Part shown: in pieces, positions 18,476 through 26,460 of the stretch
Numbering within the stretch: position 1 is the first letter of the stretch
Layout of the letters: the number at the start of each line of letters is the position of its first letter
Assembly (NCBI GenBank): GCA_903872155.1
Contig: CAIQJP010000042.1
Span: 1-64,000 of the forward strand
DNA: 64,000 nucleotides
Direction: 5' to 3'
Origin: an uncultured Actinomycetes bacterium
GTDB lineage: Bacteria > Actinomycetota > Acidimicrobiia > Acidimicrobiales > Ilumatobacteraceae
Notes under the pieces: model-generated
The model's input: the letters and a program-made list of their open reading frames with translations, nothing else
The model's database searches: none
Told to the model about the DNA's origin: nothing
Translations under genes and position numbers: made by a program

Positions 18476-19243
18476 GTGGGAATTTCTTCAAATATCAACG
18501 ACCGCGGCATTGCCGAGGTCATCATGGACTGTCCTCCTGTCAATGCCCTCACCGTGGCTGAATGGTTTGAGGTCGCCGACACCATCACGGCCTTGGGTCG
18601 CGACAAAAACGTGCGAGTCGTCGTCTTGCGCGCCGAAGGCCGTGGCTTCAACGCTGGGGTTGATATTAAAGAGATGCAGAACACCCAAGGTTTCGACGCG
18701 CTGATTGGAGCGAACAAGGGTTGCTACGCCGCCTTTGCCGCCGTCTACGACTGCCCAGTTCCAGTCATCACTGCTGTTGCCGGATTCTGTGTCGGTGGCG
18801 GCATCGGACTCGTTGGCAATAGCGACATCATCATCGCCAGCGATGATGCATTCTTTGGTCTGCCCGAGGTTGACCGAGGAGCACTTGGCGCGGCAACTCA
18901 CTTGGCACGCTTGGTCCCTCAACACAAAATGCGCGCCATGGTTTACACATCAGCCACAGCCACTGCTGCCGAACTTCATGCCTTTGGCAGTGTCTTACAA
19001 GTTGTGCCTCGCGCCGAACTACGCGACGCTGCGATGAAAGTCGCTGAAAGTATCGCTGACAAACACCCCACTGTTATTCGTGCCGCCAAAGAAAGTTTGA
19101 ACGGCATTGACCTCTGGGATGTCAAGCGGAGCTACCGCTTTGAACAAGGTTTCACTTTTGAACTCAATCTGACTGGTGTCGCTGACGAATTGCGTGATGA
19201 TTTCGCGGGCACCGACAAAAAGAATAAGAAAGATGGCAAGTGA
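18476..19243 (+). CDS. echA20: EchA20-like enoyl-CoA hydratase-family ring hydrolase
   Basis: 255 residues from the GTG at 18476 (VGISSNINDRGIAEVIM); a longer frame to 18302 is rejected because it runs back through the divergent SDR. It closely follows mycobacterial EchA20: VILRAEGRGFNAGVDIKEMQ-type segment near residue 46, FCVGGGIGLVGNSDIIIASDDAFFGLPEVDRGALGAATHLARLVPQ near residue 101 and a C-terminal YRFEQGFTFELNLTGVADE. EchA20 hydrolytically opens the last cyclopentanone/cyclohexenone ring of the C/D-ring intermediate HIEC-CoA, giving COCHEA-CoA. It is followed by ipdA with overlap, the same order as in mycobacteria. Confidence 0.92.
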   Translation: MGISSNINDRGIAEVIMDCPPVNALTVAEWFEVADTITALGRDKNVRVVVLRAEGRGFNAGVDIKEMQNTQGFDALIGANKGCYAAFAAVYDCPVPVITAVAGFCVGGGIGLVGNSDIIIASDDAFFGLPEVDRGALGAATHLARLVPQHKMRAMVYTSATATAAELHAFGSVLQVVPRAELRDAAMKVAESIADKHPTVIRAAKESLNGIDLWDVKRSYRFEQGFTFELNLTGVADELRDDFAGTDKKNKKDGK

Positions 19244-20147
19244 AATGAGCGAGCCACGTAACAAAATCATCACCGAGGATCAAGCAATCTCCACACTCCG
19301 CAGTGGAATGACGCTCGGCATCGGTGGTTGGGGTAGTCGACGCAAACCGATGAGTTTGGTGCGTTCACTTCTTCGTTCAGACATCACCGATCTCACTGTT
19401 GTTTCGTACGGCGGTCCCGATGTGGGCTTGTTATGTGCAGCCGGAAAAGTCAAGAAACTGATTTACGCGTTCGTTTCACTTGACTCGATTCCGCTCGAAC
19501 CTCACTTCCGTTTAGCACGTCAGAACGCAACGATTCCCGAGCCAACCGAATGGGACGAAGGAATGTTGCAGTGGGCTTTGTTTGCTGGTTCATTACGTCT
19601 GCCGTTCTTGCCCACCCGTGCAGGTCTGGGAAGCGGAGTGATGGATGTCAATCCATCGCTCAAGACCGTGAATTCGCCGTATGCCGATGGCGAAGAGTTA
19701 CTTGCGGTTCCAGCGATTCGTCTCGATGCTGCATTCGTACACATGAACCGTTCAGATGCTCGCGGTAACGCGCAGTATCTCGGACCTGATGTGTACTTTG
19801 ACGATTTGTTTTTGGCTGCCTGCGAACCTGGTCGACGATTCGTCAGTGCAGAAAAGATCATTCCGACTGAAGATCTTTTGAAAGAAGGAACCTTCCACAC
19901 TCTCAAGATCAACCGCTCAATGGTTGATGGTGTTATTCACGCACCGAACGGCGCTCACTTCACCACGTGCGAACCCGACTACGGCCGCGATGAATCCTTC
20001 CAAAAGGCTTATGTTGATGCCGCTCGTGACTCTGAGGCGTGGAAAGCATTTAGTGATCGCTTCTTGTCTGGCGATGAAGCCAACTATCAATCACAAGTTG
20101 TTGCATGGCGTGAAGAGGTCAAAGCAGCCAAGGAGGCCGCAAAATGA
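19233..20147 (+). CDS. ipdA: COCHEA-CoA hydrolase subunit alpha IpdA
   Basis: 304 residues from ATG 19233; a second in-frame ATG at 19245 is possible. It is a family-I CoA-transferase-fold subunit that, with IpdB, opens the last carbocyclic ring in steroid degradation. Identity to mycobacterial IpdA is obvious along the chain: GWGSRRKPMSLVRSLLRSDITDLTVVSYGGPDVGLLCAAGKVK near residue 30, EWDEGML near residue 105 (the conserved acidic segment carrying the presumed catalytic Glu), LPFLPTRAGLGSGV near 123 and HFTTCEPDYGRDE near 246. The gene overlaps echA20 by 11 bases and ipdB by 4 (ATGA). Confidence 0.94.
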   Translation: MASEMSEPRNKIITEDQAISTLRSGMTLGIGGWGSRRKPMSLVRSLLRSDITDLTVVSYGGPDVGLLCAAGKVKKLIYAFVSLDSIPLEPHFRLARQNATIPEPTEWDEGMLQWALFAGSLRLPFLPTRAGLGSGVMDVNPSLKTVNSPYADGEELLAVPAIRLDAAFVHMNRSDARGNAQYLGPDVYFDDLFLAACEPGRRFVSAEKIIPTEDLLKEGTFHTLKINRSMVDGVIHAPNGAHFTTCEPDYGRDESFQKAYVDAARDSEAWKAFSDRFLSGDEANYQSQVVAWREEVKAAKEAAK

Positions 20148-20899
20148 GCGATTCAGTCGCACTCGCTGATGTCATTGCTGTTGCGTGCGCCGAAGCATGG
20201 CGCGGCGACGGAGAAATTTTCGCATCGGGCATGGGAGTCATGCAGATGCTCGGGGCGCGCGTTGCGCGAGCCACATTCGAACCTGATCTGATGATCAGCG
20301 ACGGAGAAGCGTTTTATGTCTCGGGTGATTTGCCAATTGGCGGAACCCAAAAGCTTGTTGAAGGATGGATTCCATTCCGCAGTGTGTTTGACACGCTTGC
20401 TGGTGGACGTCGCCACGTGATGATGGGCGCGAGCCAAATCGATCGCTATGGCAACAGCAATATCGCCAACATCGGCCCATGGGCCAAGCCCAAGTCGCAA
20501 TTGCTCGGTGTTCGTGGTGGGCCGGGTAACACCGTCAACAACGCAACGAGTTTCTTCATTCCGAAACACCAAACATCGGTCTTCGTACCAAACGTCGACA
20601 TGGTGAGTGGTGTTGGCTACGACCGCGCCAAGAAGGTCGGCGGCTTCATTGCCAAGCGCCACGAACTTCGCCGTGTTGTCACCAATCTTGCCGTGCTGGA
20701 TTTCAATTCACCCGACAACTCAATGCGGCTCGTCAGCGTGCACCCAGGAGTCAGCGTCGACGATGTTGTTGCAAACACTGGATTTGAATTAGTGATTCCA
20801 GCAAATGTTCCAGTGAGTCGTCCACCAACAGCCGAAGAGAGTGCTGCGATCGAAACCATCGATCCCAAGGGTCTACGTCATCGAGAGATTCCCACATGA
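20144..20899 (+). CDS. ipdB: COCHEA-CoA hydrolase subunit beta IpdB
   Basis: 251 residues, the beta partner of IpdA in the ring-opening hydrolase. It has the beta-subunit pattern of family-I CoA transferases (SGMGVMQMLGARVARATFEPDLMISDGEAFYVSGDLP near residues 27-65) and GASQIDRYGNSNIANIGPWAKPKSQLLGVRGGPGNTVNNATSFF near 95-138, matching mycobacterial IpdB. The GPGN-type loop replaces the catalytic Glu motif of true CoA transferases, in keeping with a hydrolase. It overlaps ipdA and ipdC by four bases each, so the three are probably translated in fixed proportion. Confidence 0.93.
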   Translation: MSDSVALADVIAVACAEAWRGDGEIFASGMGVMQMLGARVARATFEPDLMISDGEAFYVSGDLPIGGTQKLVEGWIPFRSVFDTLAGGRRHVMMGASQIDRYGNSNIANIGPWAKPKSQLLGVRGGPGNTVNNATSFFIPKHQTSVFVPNVDMVSGVGYDRAKKVGGFIAKRHELRRVVTNLAVLDFNSPDNSMRLVSVHPGVSVDDVVANTGFELVIPANVPVSRPPTAEESAAIETIDPKGLRHREIPT

Positions 20900-21975
20900 G
20901 CGTGACACCACTCCCCCGACTACAAACTTCGCTCTGTGATTTAGTTGGCGTCAAGTATCCCATCGTGCAAACAGGTATGGGATGGGTCGCTGGACCAAAG
21001 CTTGTCAGTGCTACTGCGAACGCAGGTGCTCTTGGCATTTTGGCCAGCGCCACCATGGACTTTGACCAATTGAAAACATCAATTGCCGAAGTGAAAAGCC
21101 GCACAACCAAACCATTTGGTGTCAACTTGCGCGCCGATTCGGCAGACGTCAAAGATCGCATCAGTTTGATGATTGATGAAGGCATCAAAGTTGCCAGCTT
21201 TGCTCAAGCGCCAAAGCCTGATTTGATCTCTCGCCTCAAAGACGCCGGTGTCGTGGTGATTCCTTCAATTGGAGCAAAGCGTCACGCCGAAAAAGTTCTT
21301 GAGTGGGGTGTTGATGCTGTTCTCGTTCAAGGTGGCGAAGGTGGCGGACACACTGGCGCAGTTCCCACCTCAGTTTTGTTACCACAAGTTGTTGATGCTG
21401 TAGCAGGACGCGTTCCGGTCATCGCTGCCGGCGGATTCTTTGACGGTCGTGGCCTTATTGCTGCTCTTGCCTATGGTGCTTCGGGTATTGCGATGGGTAC
21501 ACGCTTCTTGCTCACGAGTGATTCATCGGTGCCACAAGCAGTGAAGGACTATTACATTTCGAAGGGCGTTCTCGACACAGTTGTGTCAGTTCAAGTTGAT
21601 GGAGTTCCGCACCGTGTCTTGCGTACCGAACTAGTTGATCAACTTGAAAGTGGCCGAGGAAAGTTCTTGGCACTGCCTCGCGCTGGAATCAACGCATTGA
21701 AGTTCCGCAAGATGACTGGAGCCAAACTTCGCGACATGATGCGTGAGGGTATGGAAATGAAGAAGTCAATGGACTTGTCGTATTCACAGATGGTCATGGC
21801 TGCCAACACTCCGATGCTCTTGAAGACTTCTCTTGTTGACGGGAAAACCGAATCTGGCGTGATGGCAAGTGGACAAGTCGTCGGCATTATTGACGATTTG
21901 CCAAGTTGCGCCGATCTCATTGATCGCATCATCACCGAAGCCAACGCCGTTTTGGCCGATCTCACCCGTTCATAA
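20896..21975 (+). CDS. ipdC: IpdC-like FMN-dependent steroid-ring oxidoreductase (nitronate monooxygenase family)
   Basis: 359 residues of the nitronate monooxygenase/2-nitropropane dioxygenase fold. Key segments: GVKYPIVQTGMGWVAGPKLVSATANAGALGILAS near residue 18, VDAVLVQGGEGGGHTGAVPTSVLLPQVVDAVAGRVPVIAAGGFFDGRGL near 136-183 (FMN phosphate binding) and GASGIAMGTRFLLTSDS near 195. In mycobacteria IpdC (Rv3553) follows ipdAB and is required to prepare the unsaturated ring substrate opened by EchA20. The same position and close sequence support that role here. The gene overlaps ipdB by 4 bases and ends the tight four-gene block. Confidence 0.9.
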   Translation: MSVTPLPRLQTSLCDLVGVKYPIVQTGMGWVAGPKLVSATANAGALGILASATMDFDQLKTSIAEVKSRTTKPFGVNLRADSADVKDRISLMIDEGIKVASFAQAPKPDLISRLKDAGVVVIPSIGAKRHAEKVLEWGVDAVLVQGGEGGGHTGAVPTSVLLPQVVDAVAGRVPVIAAGGFFDGRGLIAALAYGASGIAMGTRFLLTSDSSVPQAVKDYYISKGVLDTVVSVQVDGVPHRVLRTELVDQLESGRGKFLALPRAGINALKFRKMTGAKLRDMMREGMEMKKSMDLSYSQMVMAANTPMLLKTSLVDGKTESGVMASGQVVGIIDDLPSCADLIDRIITEANAVLADLTRS

Positions 21976-22004
21976 CTCAATTTCATAGTTCATAAGGAAT
22001 AGCA

Positions 22005-22466
22005 ATGGCAGTTACAACTCTTCACGGCCCCGATGATGTGCGTAGTCACCTCGGCGAACATCTTGGATACAGCGAGTGGATGACCATCGATCAAGATCGC
22101 GTGAATCTGTTTGCTGAAGCCACCGGCGATCACCAATGGATTCATGTTGATCCTGAACGCGCTGCCAAGGGTCCGTTCGGCGCACCAATTGCCCATGGTT
22201 ACCTGACCCTTTCAATTTCAAATTTGTTCTTGCCTGAAATTGTTGAGGTGCAAGGATTTTCTGCTGGCGTGAACTACGGAACTGACAAAGTTCGTTTTCC
22301 CTCACCAGTAAAAGTTGGTTCGCGAATTCGTGGCGGTGCCGAGCTCACTTCAGTGACCGAAGTGAAAGGTGGACTACAAACCACCATCGTGATCACTATT
22401 GAAATTGAAGGATCCAATAAGCCAGCGTGTGTCATTGAATCAATCAGCCGTTGGCTGACTGACTGA
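22005..22466 (+). CDS. MaoC-like (R)-specific enoyl-CoA hydratase
   Basis: A 153-residue hotdog-fold protein with the hydratase-2 motif: FAEATGDHQWIHVDPERAAKGPFGAPIAHGYLTLS at about residues 36-70, with Asp and His of the catalytic dyad in GDHQWIHVD. An AAGGAAT Shine-Dalgarno lies 7 bases before the ATG. The length and motif match the single-hotdog mycobacterial enzymes such as HtdZ/Rv0130. It probably hydrates a CoA-linked steroid degradation intermediate; this is inferred from position 29 bases after ipdC. Confidence 0.88.
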   Translation: MAVTTLHGPDDVRSHLGEHLGYSEWMTIDQDRVNLFAEATGDHQWIHVDPERAAKGPFGAPIAHGYLTLSISNLFLPEIVEVQGFSAGVNYGTDKVRFPSPVKVGSRIRGGAELTSVTEVKGGLQTTIVITIEIEGSNKPACVIESISRWLTD

Positions 22467-22502
22467 ATCTTTAGAACTACTTACTTACAAATTGGGGGAA
22501 CC

Positions 22503-23309
22503 ATGTCCGTTCTTGCTCGTTACAACATGTCTGGAAAAGTTGCATTGCTATCTGGTGCAGGTCGCGGCATTGGTGCAGCCAGTGCTTTGGCGTTAGCCGA
22601 AGCCGGTGCCGATATTGCAGTCATGGCCCGCAGCGTTGATCAACTCGAAAATGTTGCCTCCCAAGCGCGAGCAATGGGTCGACGAGCCATCGTTGTTCCC
22701 TGCGACGCCAACAAGGCAGACGAAGTTTCCGCAGCAGTACAACGTACTGTTGATGAACTTGGGCGCATTGACACAGTCATCAGCGTGGTCGGCGGCTCGA
22801 TGCCCCAACCGTTCATGAACACCAGCGATAAAGACTTACGAAATTCGTTTGAAAACAACGTGATCAATGGTCTACGTCTTGTTCGTGAATGCGTTCCTCA
22901 CTTGCTGACTGCTGGCAATGGAGTCGTCGGTGCGAGCTCGGTCGTCATGGTGTCAAGCGCGATTGGCCATGTCGTGGGCCGTGGTTATGTCGCATACGGT
23001 TCAGCAAAAGCAGCGCTCGATCACGCTGTTGAATTGATGGCAGCCGACCTCAACCCAAAGATCCGCGTCAATGCTGTTGCACCTGGCGCGATCTTGACTG
23101 AGGCTCTCGAGATTGTGGCATCTAATCCCGAGTTGCGATCAATGATTGAAAATGCCACACCTATCCGTCGTCTCGGAGAACCCGACGACATCGCGGCAGC
23201 TGTTTTGTATTTGGCATCACAAGCTTCGAGTTACGTCACTGGCCAAATCATTGCTGTCGATGGTGGCATCACCACAACCAATTTCAATTTCCCAATCGCC
23301 GATCTGTGA
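22503..23309 (+). CDS. SDR family oxidoreductase in the steroid cluster
   Basis: 268 residues. Cofactor motif SGAGRGIG near residue 17, a VVGG in place of NNAG near residue 96 and catalytic YGSAK near residue 161 with Ser in MVSSAIG. It ends IAVDGGITTT. A GGGGGAACC leader precedes the ATG. It could perform the 5-hydroxy-HIP dehydrogenase step (IpdF-like) or a beta-oxidation step, but sequence alone does not decide. It overlaps the MFS gene by four bases. Confidence 0.87.
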   Translation: MSVLARYNMSGKVALLSGAGRGIGAASALALAEAGADIAVMARSVDQLENVASQARAMGRRAIVVPCDANKADEVSAAVQRTVDELGRIDTVISVVGGSMPQPFMNTSDKDLRNSFENNVINGLRLVRECVPHLLTAGNGVVGASSVVMVSSAIGHVVGRGYVAYGSAKAALDHAVELMAADLNPKIRVNAVAPGAILTEALEIVASNPELRSMIENATPIRRLGEPDDIAAAVLYLASQASSYVTGQIIAVDGGITTTNFNFPIADL

Positions 23310-24583
23310 GTTCAGAGCAGACACATTCGTCCCCACCTAAACGGCATGGGTCATTAGGCGCATTGCGCCATCGTGACTTTGCCTATTTCTGGACAGCTGC
23401 TGCAATTTCAAATGCCGGCGGCTGGATGCAAGTTGTCGCTGTACCCGCGCTGCTCTACGACATGACGAACAGTTCAACCTGGCTTGGTGTTTCATCAATG
23501 GCTGGCCTCTTGCCCGCAGTTTTCTTAACTCCATATGCCGGAGTGTTGTCTGACCGAATGAGTCGTCGCAAGATATTGATGATTACTCAGACCGTACAGA
23601 TGATGTGTGCATTTACGTTATGGGGTCTGTATCTCGCAGGGTCAATCAGTCCGGGACTCATTGTTTCCATTGCACTTGTCGGTGGCCTTGCAACTGGCTT
23701 TCAAACTGCCGCTTGGCAGAGTTTTGTGCCGTTGCTCGTTCCACCCGAGGAATTGCTGGATGCCGTCAAGTTGAATTCAGTGCAATTCACCTTGGCACGG
23801 GCGATCGGGCCTGGTTTTGCCGGACTTGTTGTCAGCACACTTGGCACAGGAGCAGCAATCTTTATCAACGCCATCACCTTCTTGTTAGTGATCGGCGCAC
23901 TTGCGTTATCGCGGCCTCGACAGATCATCTCGGCCGCAAGTCAGGGGAAGGTTTCTGACGTCATCAAAGCAGGCGGGTCTTTCGTCTGGCGCCATCGACC
24001 GTTGCGACTCGTTGTCTTTCTTGCGTTCATCACGTCAATGTGTGGTCAGTCGTTGCAACACATCGCTCCAGCAATCGCCAATCGCATTTTTGATCGTCCA
24101 TCAACAGATAATGCTGGATTACTCGTTGCGCTTGGACTCGGCGCGCTCACATCATCACTCTTCTCGGTTGCCCTTGGCGACCATTTGAAACGTTCGACCC
24201 GAGTTGTGGTCGCCTTGATTCTGTTCACCATTAGTACGGCGATGATTCCGATGACATCAATTTATTGGGTTGGACTACTTGCGTATTTCATCAGTGGTTT
24301 GGCGCACCTTCAATCGGCGGTCGCTCTCAATACCTTGATTCAAGGAACTGTCCCCGATCACTTGAGGGGTCGAACCATGAGTTTCTACGTCCTCGGAATT
24401 TTGGCGGGCATTCCGCTGGGGGCATTTATCCTCGGTCGATTAGGCGACATCTTCACAATGCGTGGCGCGGTTTTCGCTGATGCCGCAGTTCTATTTGCTG
24501 TCGTTGTGTTGCTTGTCTCACGAGGTTGGTTGAACGACCTCAACACGACCAAGATTGACGACGTGGAAGTGACATCGCTATGA
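23306..24583 (+). CDS. MFS transporter in the steroid cluster
   Basis: 425 residues, about twelve transmembrane segments, GTG start overlapping the SDR stop (GTGA). The N-terminus HGSLGALRHRDFAYFWTAAAISNAGGWMQVVAVPALLYDMT and loop GVLSDRMSRRKILMI near residue 78 are typical of MFS_3-type carriers; the second signature is GTVPDHLRGRTMSFYVLGILAGIPLG near residue 350. Its place between SDR and thioesterase, with overlapping ends on both sides, suggests it moves a substrate or product of this pathway, either import of a steroid acid or export of an intermediate. Confidence 0.86.
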   Translation: MSSEQTHSSPPKRHGSLGALRHRDFAYFWTAAAISNAGGWMQVVAVPALLYDMTNSSTWLGVSSMAGLLPAVFLTPYAGVLSDRMSRRKILMITQTVQMMCAFTLWGLYLAGSISPGLIVSIALVGGLATGFQTAAWQSFVPLLVPPEELLDAVKLNSVQFTLARAIGPGFAGLVVSTLGTGAAIFINAITFLLVIGALALSRPRQIISAASQGKVSDVIKAGGSFVWRHRPLRLVVFLAFITSMCGQSLQHIAPAIANRIFDRPSTDNAGLLVALGLGALTSSLFSVALGDHLKRSTRVVVALILFTISTAMIPMTSIYWVGLLAYFISGLAHLQSAVALNTLIQGTVPDHLRGRTMSFYVLGILAGIPLGAFILGRLGDIFTMRGAVFADAAVLFAVVVLLVSRGWLNDLNTTKIDDVEVTSL

Positions 24584-25215
24584 AGTACCCCGAAGGTCTT
24601 GACCCGACATTTGATGAAGCCCGGGTTCGCCTCGGTAGCGCAGTTCGCCGCCTCGGTCATGCAGTGATCGGACGTGAAGTCGACATTGATTCGATGGAAG
24701 CAACGATTCAGGCACTCAATGGTCTCAGTGATCAATTCGAACAAGGCATCGCTCGCACACGAGAGTTTTCACAGTTTTCTACGGCACATGACAACGAGGT
24801 TCCCGATAATTCGCGACTCACGAGCCACATCACCCGACCAGGTTCTGGACCAGGCAGCCCGCACGGACTTGAAATGCAAGTTCACCGACGTGGTGAGCGA
24901 ATTGAGGCAACTTTTATAATCGGCTCATCATTCGAAGGTGCACCGTCTCGAAGCCATGGAGGCATTGTTGCCCTCGCCTTTGACGATGCCATGGGCTTCA
25001 TGTTGAATCTGCTCAAGACCGTGGCGTACACCGGGCAATTGACAATCAATTACAAGGCGCCCACCCCGCTGCACGTCCCCCTGGTCATTCATGCCTGGCT
25101 TGGTCAACGTGACGGACGCAAGATTTTCCTTGAGGCAGAACTACGTGAGGACCAGCCAGACGCCTCAATCATTGCCACAGCAAGCGCACTTTTCATTGCG
25201 ATCAACGCCTACTAG
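24580..25215 (+). CDS. PaaI-like hotdog thioesterase
   Basis: 211 residues. The C-terminal half is a hotdog domain with the PaaI/4HBT motif SRSHGGIVALAFDDAMGFMLN near residue 124, including the GG-x8-D pattern, then GQLTINYKAPTPLHVPLVIHAWL. The N-terminal 70 residues are helical and charged. Such enzymes hydrolyse acyl-CoA thioesters and often rescue CoA from dead-end intermediates. It is coupled to the MFS gene (ATGA overlap), so it may release a CoA-free product for export; that link is inference. Confidence 0.84.
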   Translation: MKYPEGLDPTFDEARVRLGSAVRRLGHAVIGREVDIDSMEATIQALNGLSDQFEQGIARTREFSQFSTAHDNEVPDNSRLTSHITRPGSGPGSPHGLEMQVHRRGERIEATFIIGSSFEGAPSRSHGGIVALAFDDAMGFMLNLLKTVAYTGQLTINYKAPTPLHVPLVIHAWLGQRDGRKIFLEAELREDQPDASIIATASALFIAINAY

Positions 25216-25283
25216 TCACCATCTGACACACTGTTATCAGGAGTGAGCAGAGGGGTCTGCCCACATCTATCTAGGGGGAACTC

Positions 25284-26441
25284 ATGACCGTGACAAATTC
25301 TGATCAGGCCACCAGCGATCGCTTTCCACGTGAACTCGTCCGTCGCTTGCTTGACAACTACCGTGGCAAAACTCTTGATCATGCTCCAGGTTCGATGACC
25401 GAGCCAGCAACAGTTTTCACCGACCCTGCTCGTTTCCAAAAAGAACTTGATGTTCTGTTTCGTGGTGGTGCCCACATCATTGGTTGGACCGGCGAGCTTC
25501 CCAAACCCGGAACCTTTATCACCAAGAATGTCGCTGGTCATCCTGTGCTCGTCACTCGCGCCGACGATGGTGTGTTACGCGCGTTCCGCAATGCGTGCAC
25601 CCACCGCGGCGCTCAGGTAGCCGATGGCTGTGGTGAAGCACGTCGATTGACTTGTCCGTATCACGCGTGGTCGTTTGAACTCAACGGTGATGTTGCTGGC
25701 CAACCCCAGGCGTACGCCTTTAGTGATATTGAAAAGAGCACGCTCGGACTTCAGCCGTTGCCCATTGCTGACGTCGCGGGATTAATCGCGGTCGGACTCA
25801 GCGATGACGTTGATCCTGTTGCCGCGTTCGCCGATATTGAGCCCCAGTTGCGTTGGTGTGGTTATGAGACTCACGAAATTGTCTGCCAACACACCTGGAC
25901 ACTCAAAGCCAACTGGAAAATCGCTTTTGATGTGAACCTCGAGTCATATCACGTTGACTATTTGCATCGTGAGACATTGTCGAACTTGGTTTTACACAAT
26001 CCTATTTACGACAGTTTCGGCAAACATGCTCGTTGGGGCTTTCCCACCACCGGAACTGAAAAGGTTGTTGACCTGCCCGAAGAACATTGGCCACCAACAA
26101 TGCCAGTCAGCATCATTCACACATTGTTCCCCAGTGTTGTTTTGCTTGAAACTCCGGTGAGCTGTCAGATGTTCCGCGTTTATCCCGGACGCAACGTCAA
26201 TGAATGCACTGTCGATCTCACTGAAGCTTCACTGAAACCCATCGCCAATGAAGAAGATCGTGAAGCCCGTAAGCGCGGTGCAGATTTCGCAGCACTTGTC
26301 GTGGGTACCGAAGACTTCCCTGCCGCCGAACAGTGTCAGCGTGGCGCAGAAATTGGTCTCACTAACTTCAACTTTGGTAGTAATGAACCAATGCTGCAAC
26401 ACTGGCATCGCGCTTGGCAGCACGCTCTCGACAACGCATAA
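25284..26441 (+). CDS. Rieske non-heme iron oxygenase, alpha subunit
   Basis: 385 residues. The Rieske 2Fe-2S site is CTHRG near residue 109 and CPYHAW near residue 129; the mononuclear iron site is in KIAFDVNLESYHVDYLHRETL near residue 212, with the two His of the facial triad. The domain order is that of ring-hydroxylating oxygenase alpha subunits. No reductase or ferredoxin gene is adjacent. Preceded by a GGGGGAACTC leader. Position in the steroid cluster suggests a steroid or bile-acid hydroxylase; it is not an evident KshA, so I leave the substrate open. Confidence 0.88.
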   Translation: MTVTNSDQATSDRFPRELVRRLLDNYRGKTLDHAPGSMTEPATVFTDPARFQKELDVLFRGGAHIIGWTGELPKPGTFITKNVAGHPVLVTRADDGVLRAFRNACTHRGAQVADGCGEARRLTCPYHAWSFELNGDVAGQPQAYAFSDIEKSTLGLQPLPIADVAGLIAVGLSDDVDPVAAFADIEPQLRWCGYETHEIVCQHTWTLKANWKIAFDVNLESYHVDYLHRETLSNLVLHNPIYDSFGKHARWGFPTTGTEKVVDLPEEHWPPTMPVSIIHTLFPSVVLLETPVSCQMFRVYPGRNVNECTVDLTEASLKPIANEEDREARKRGADFAALVVGTEDFPAAEQCQRGAEIGLTNFNFGSNEPMLQHWHRAWQHALDNA

Positions 26442-26460
26442 CTTCTACGAAAGTCACTTC

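Noticed and set aside
25284-26441. Calling the Rieske protein KshA (3-ketosteroid 9-alpha-hydroxylase)
   Set aside because: The Rieske and iron motifs are generic, and no KshB-type reductase is adjacent; the evidence does not support the specific name.
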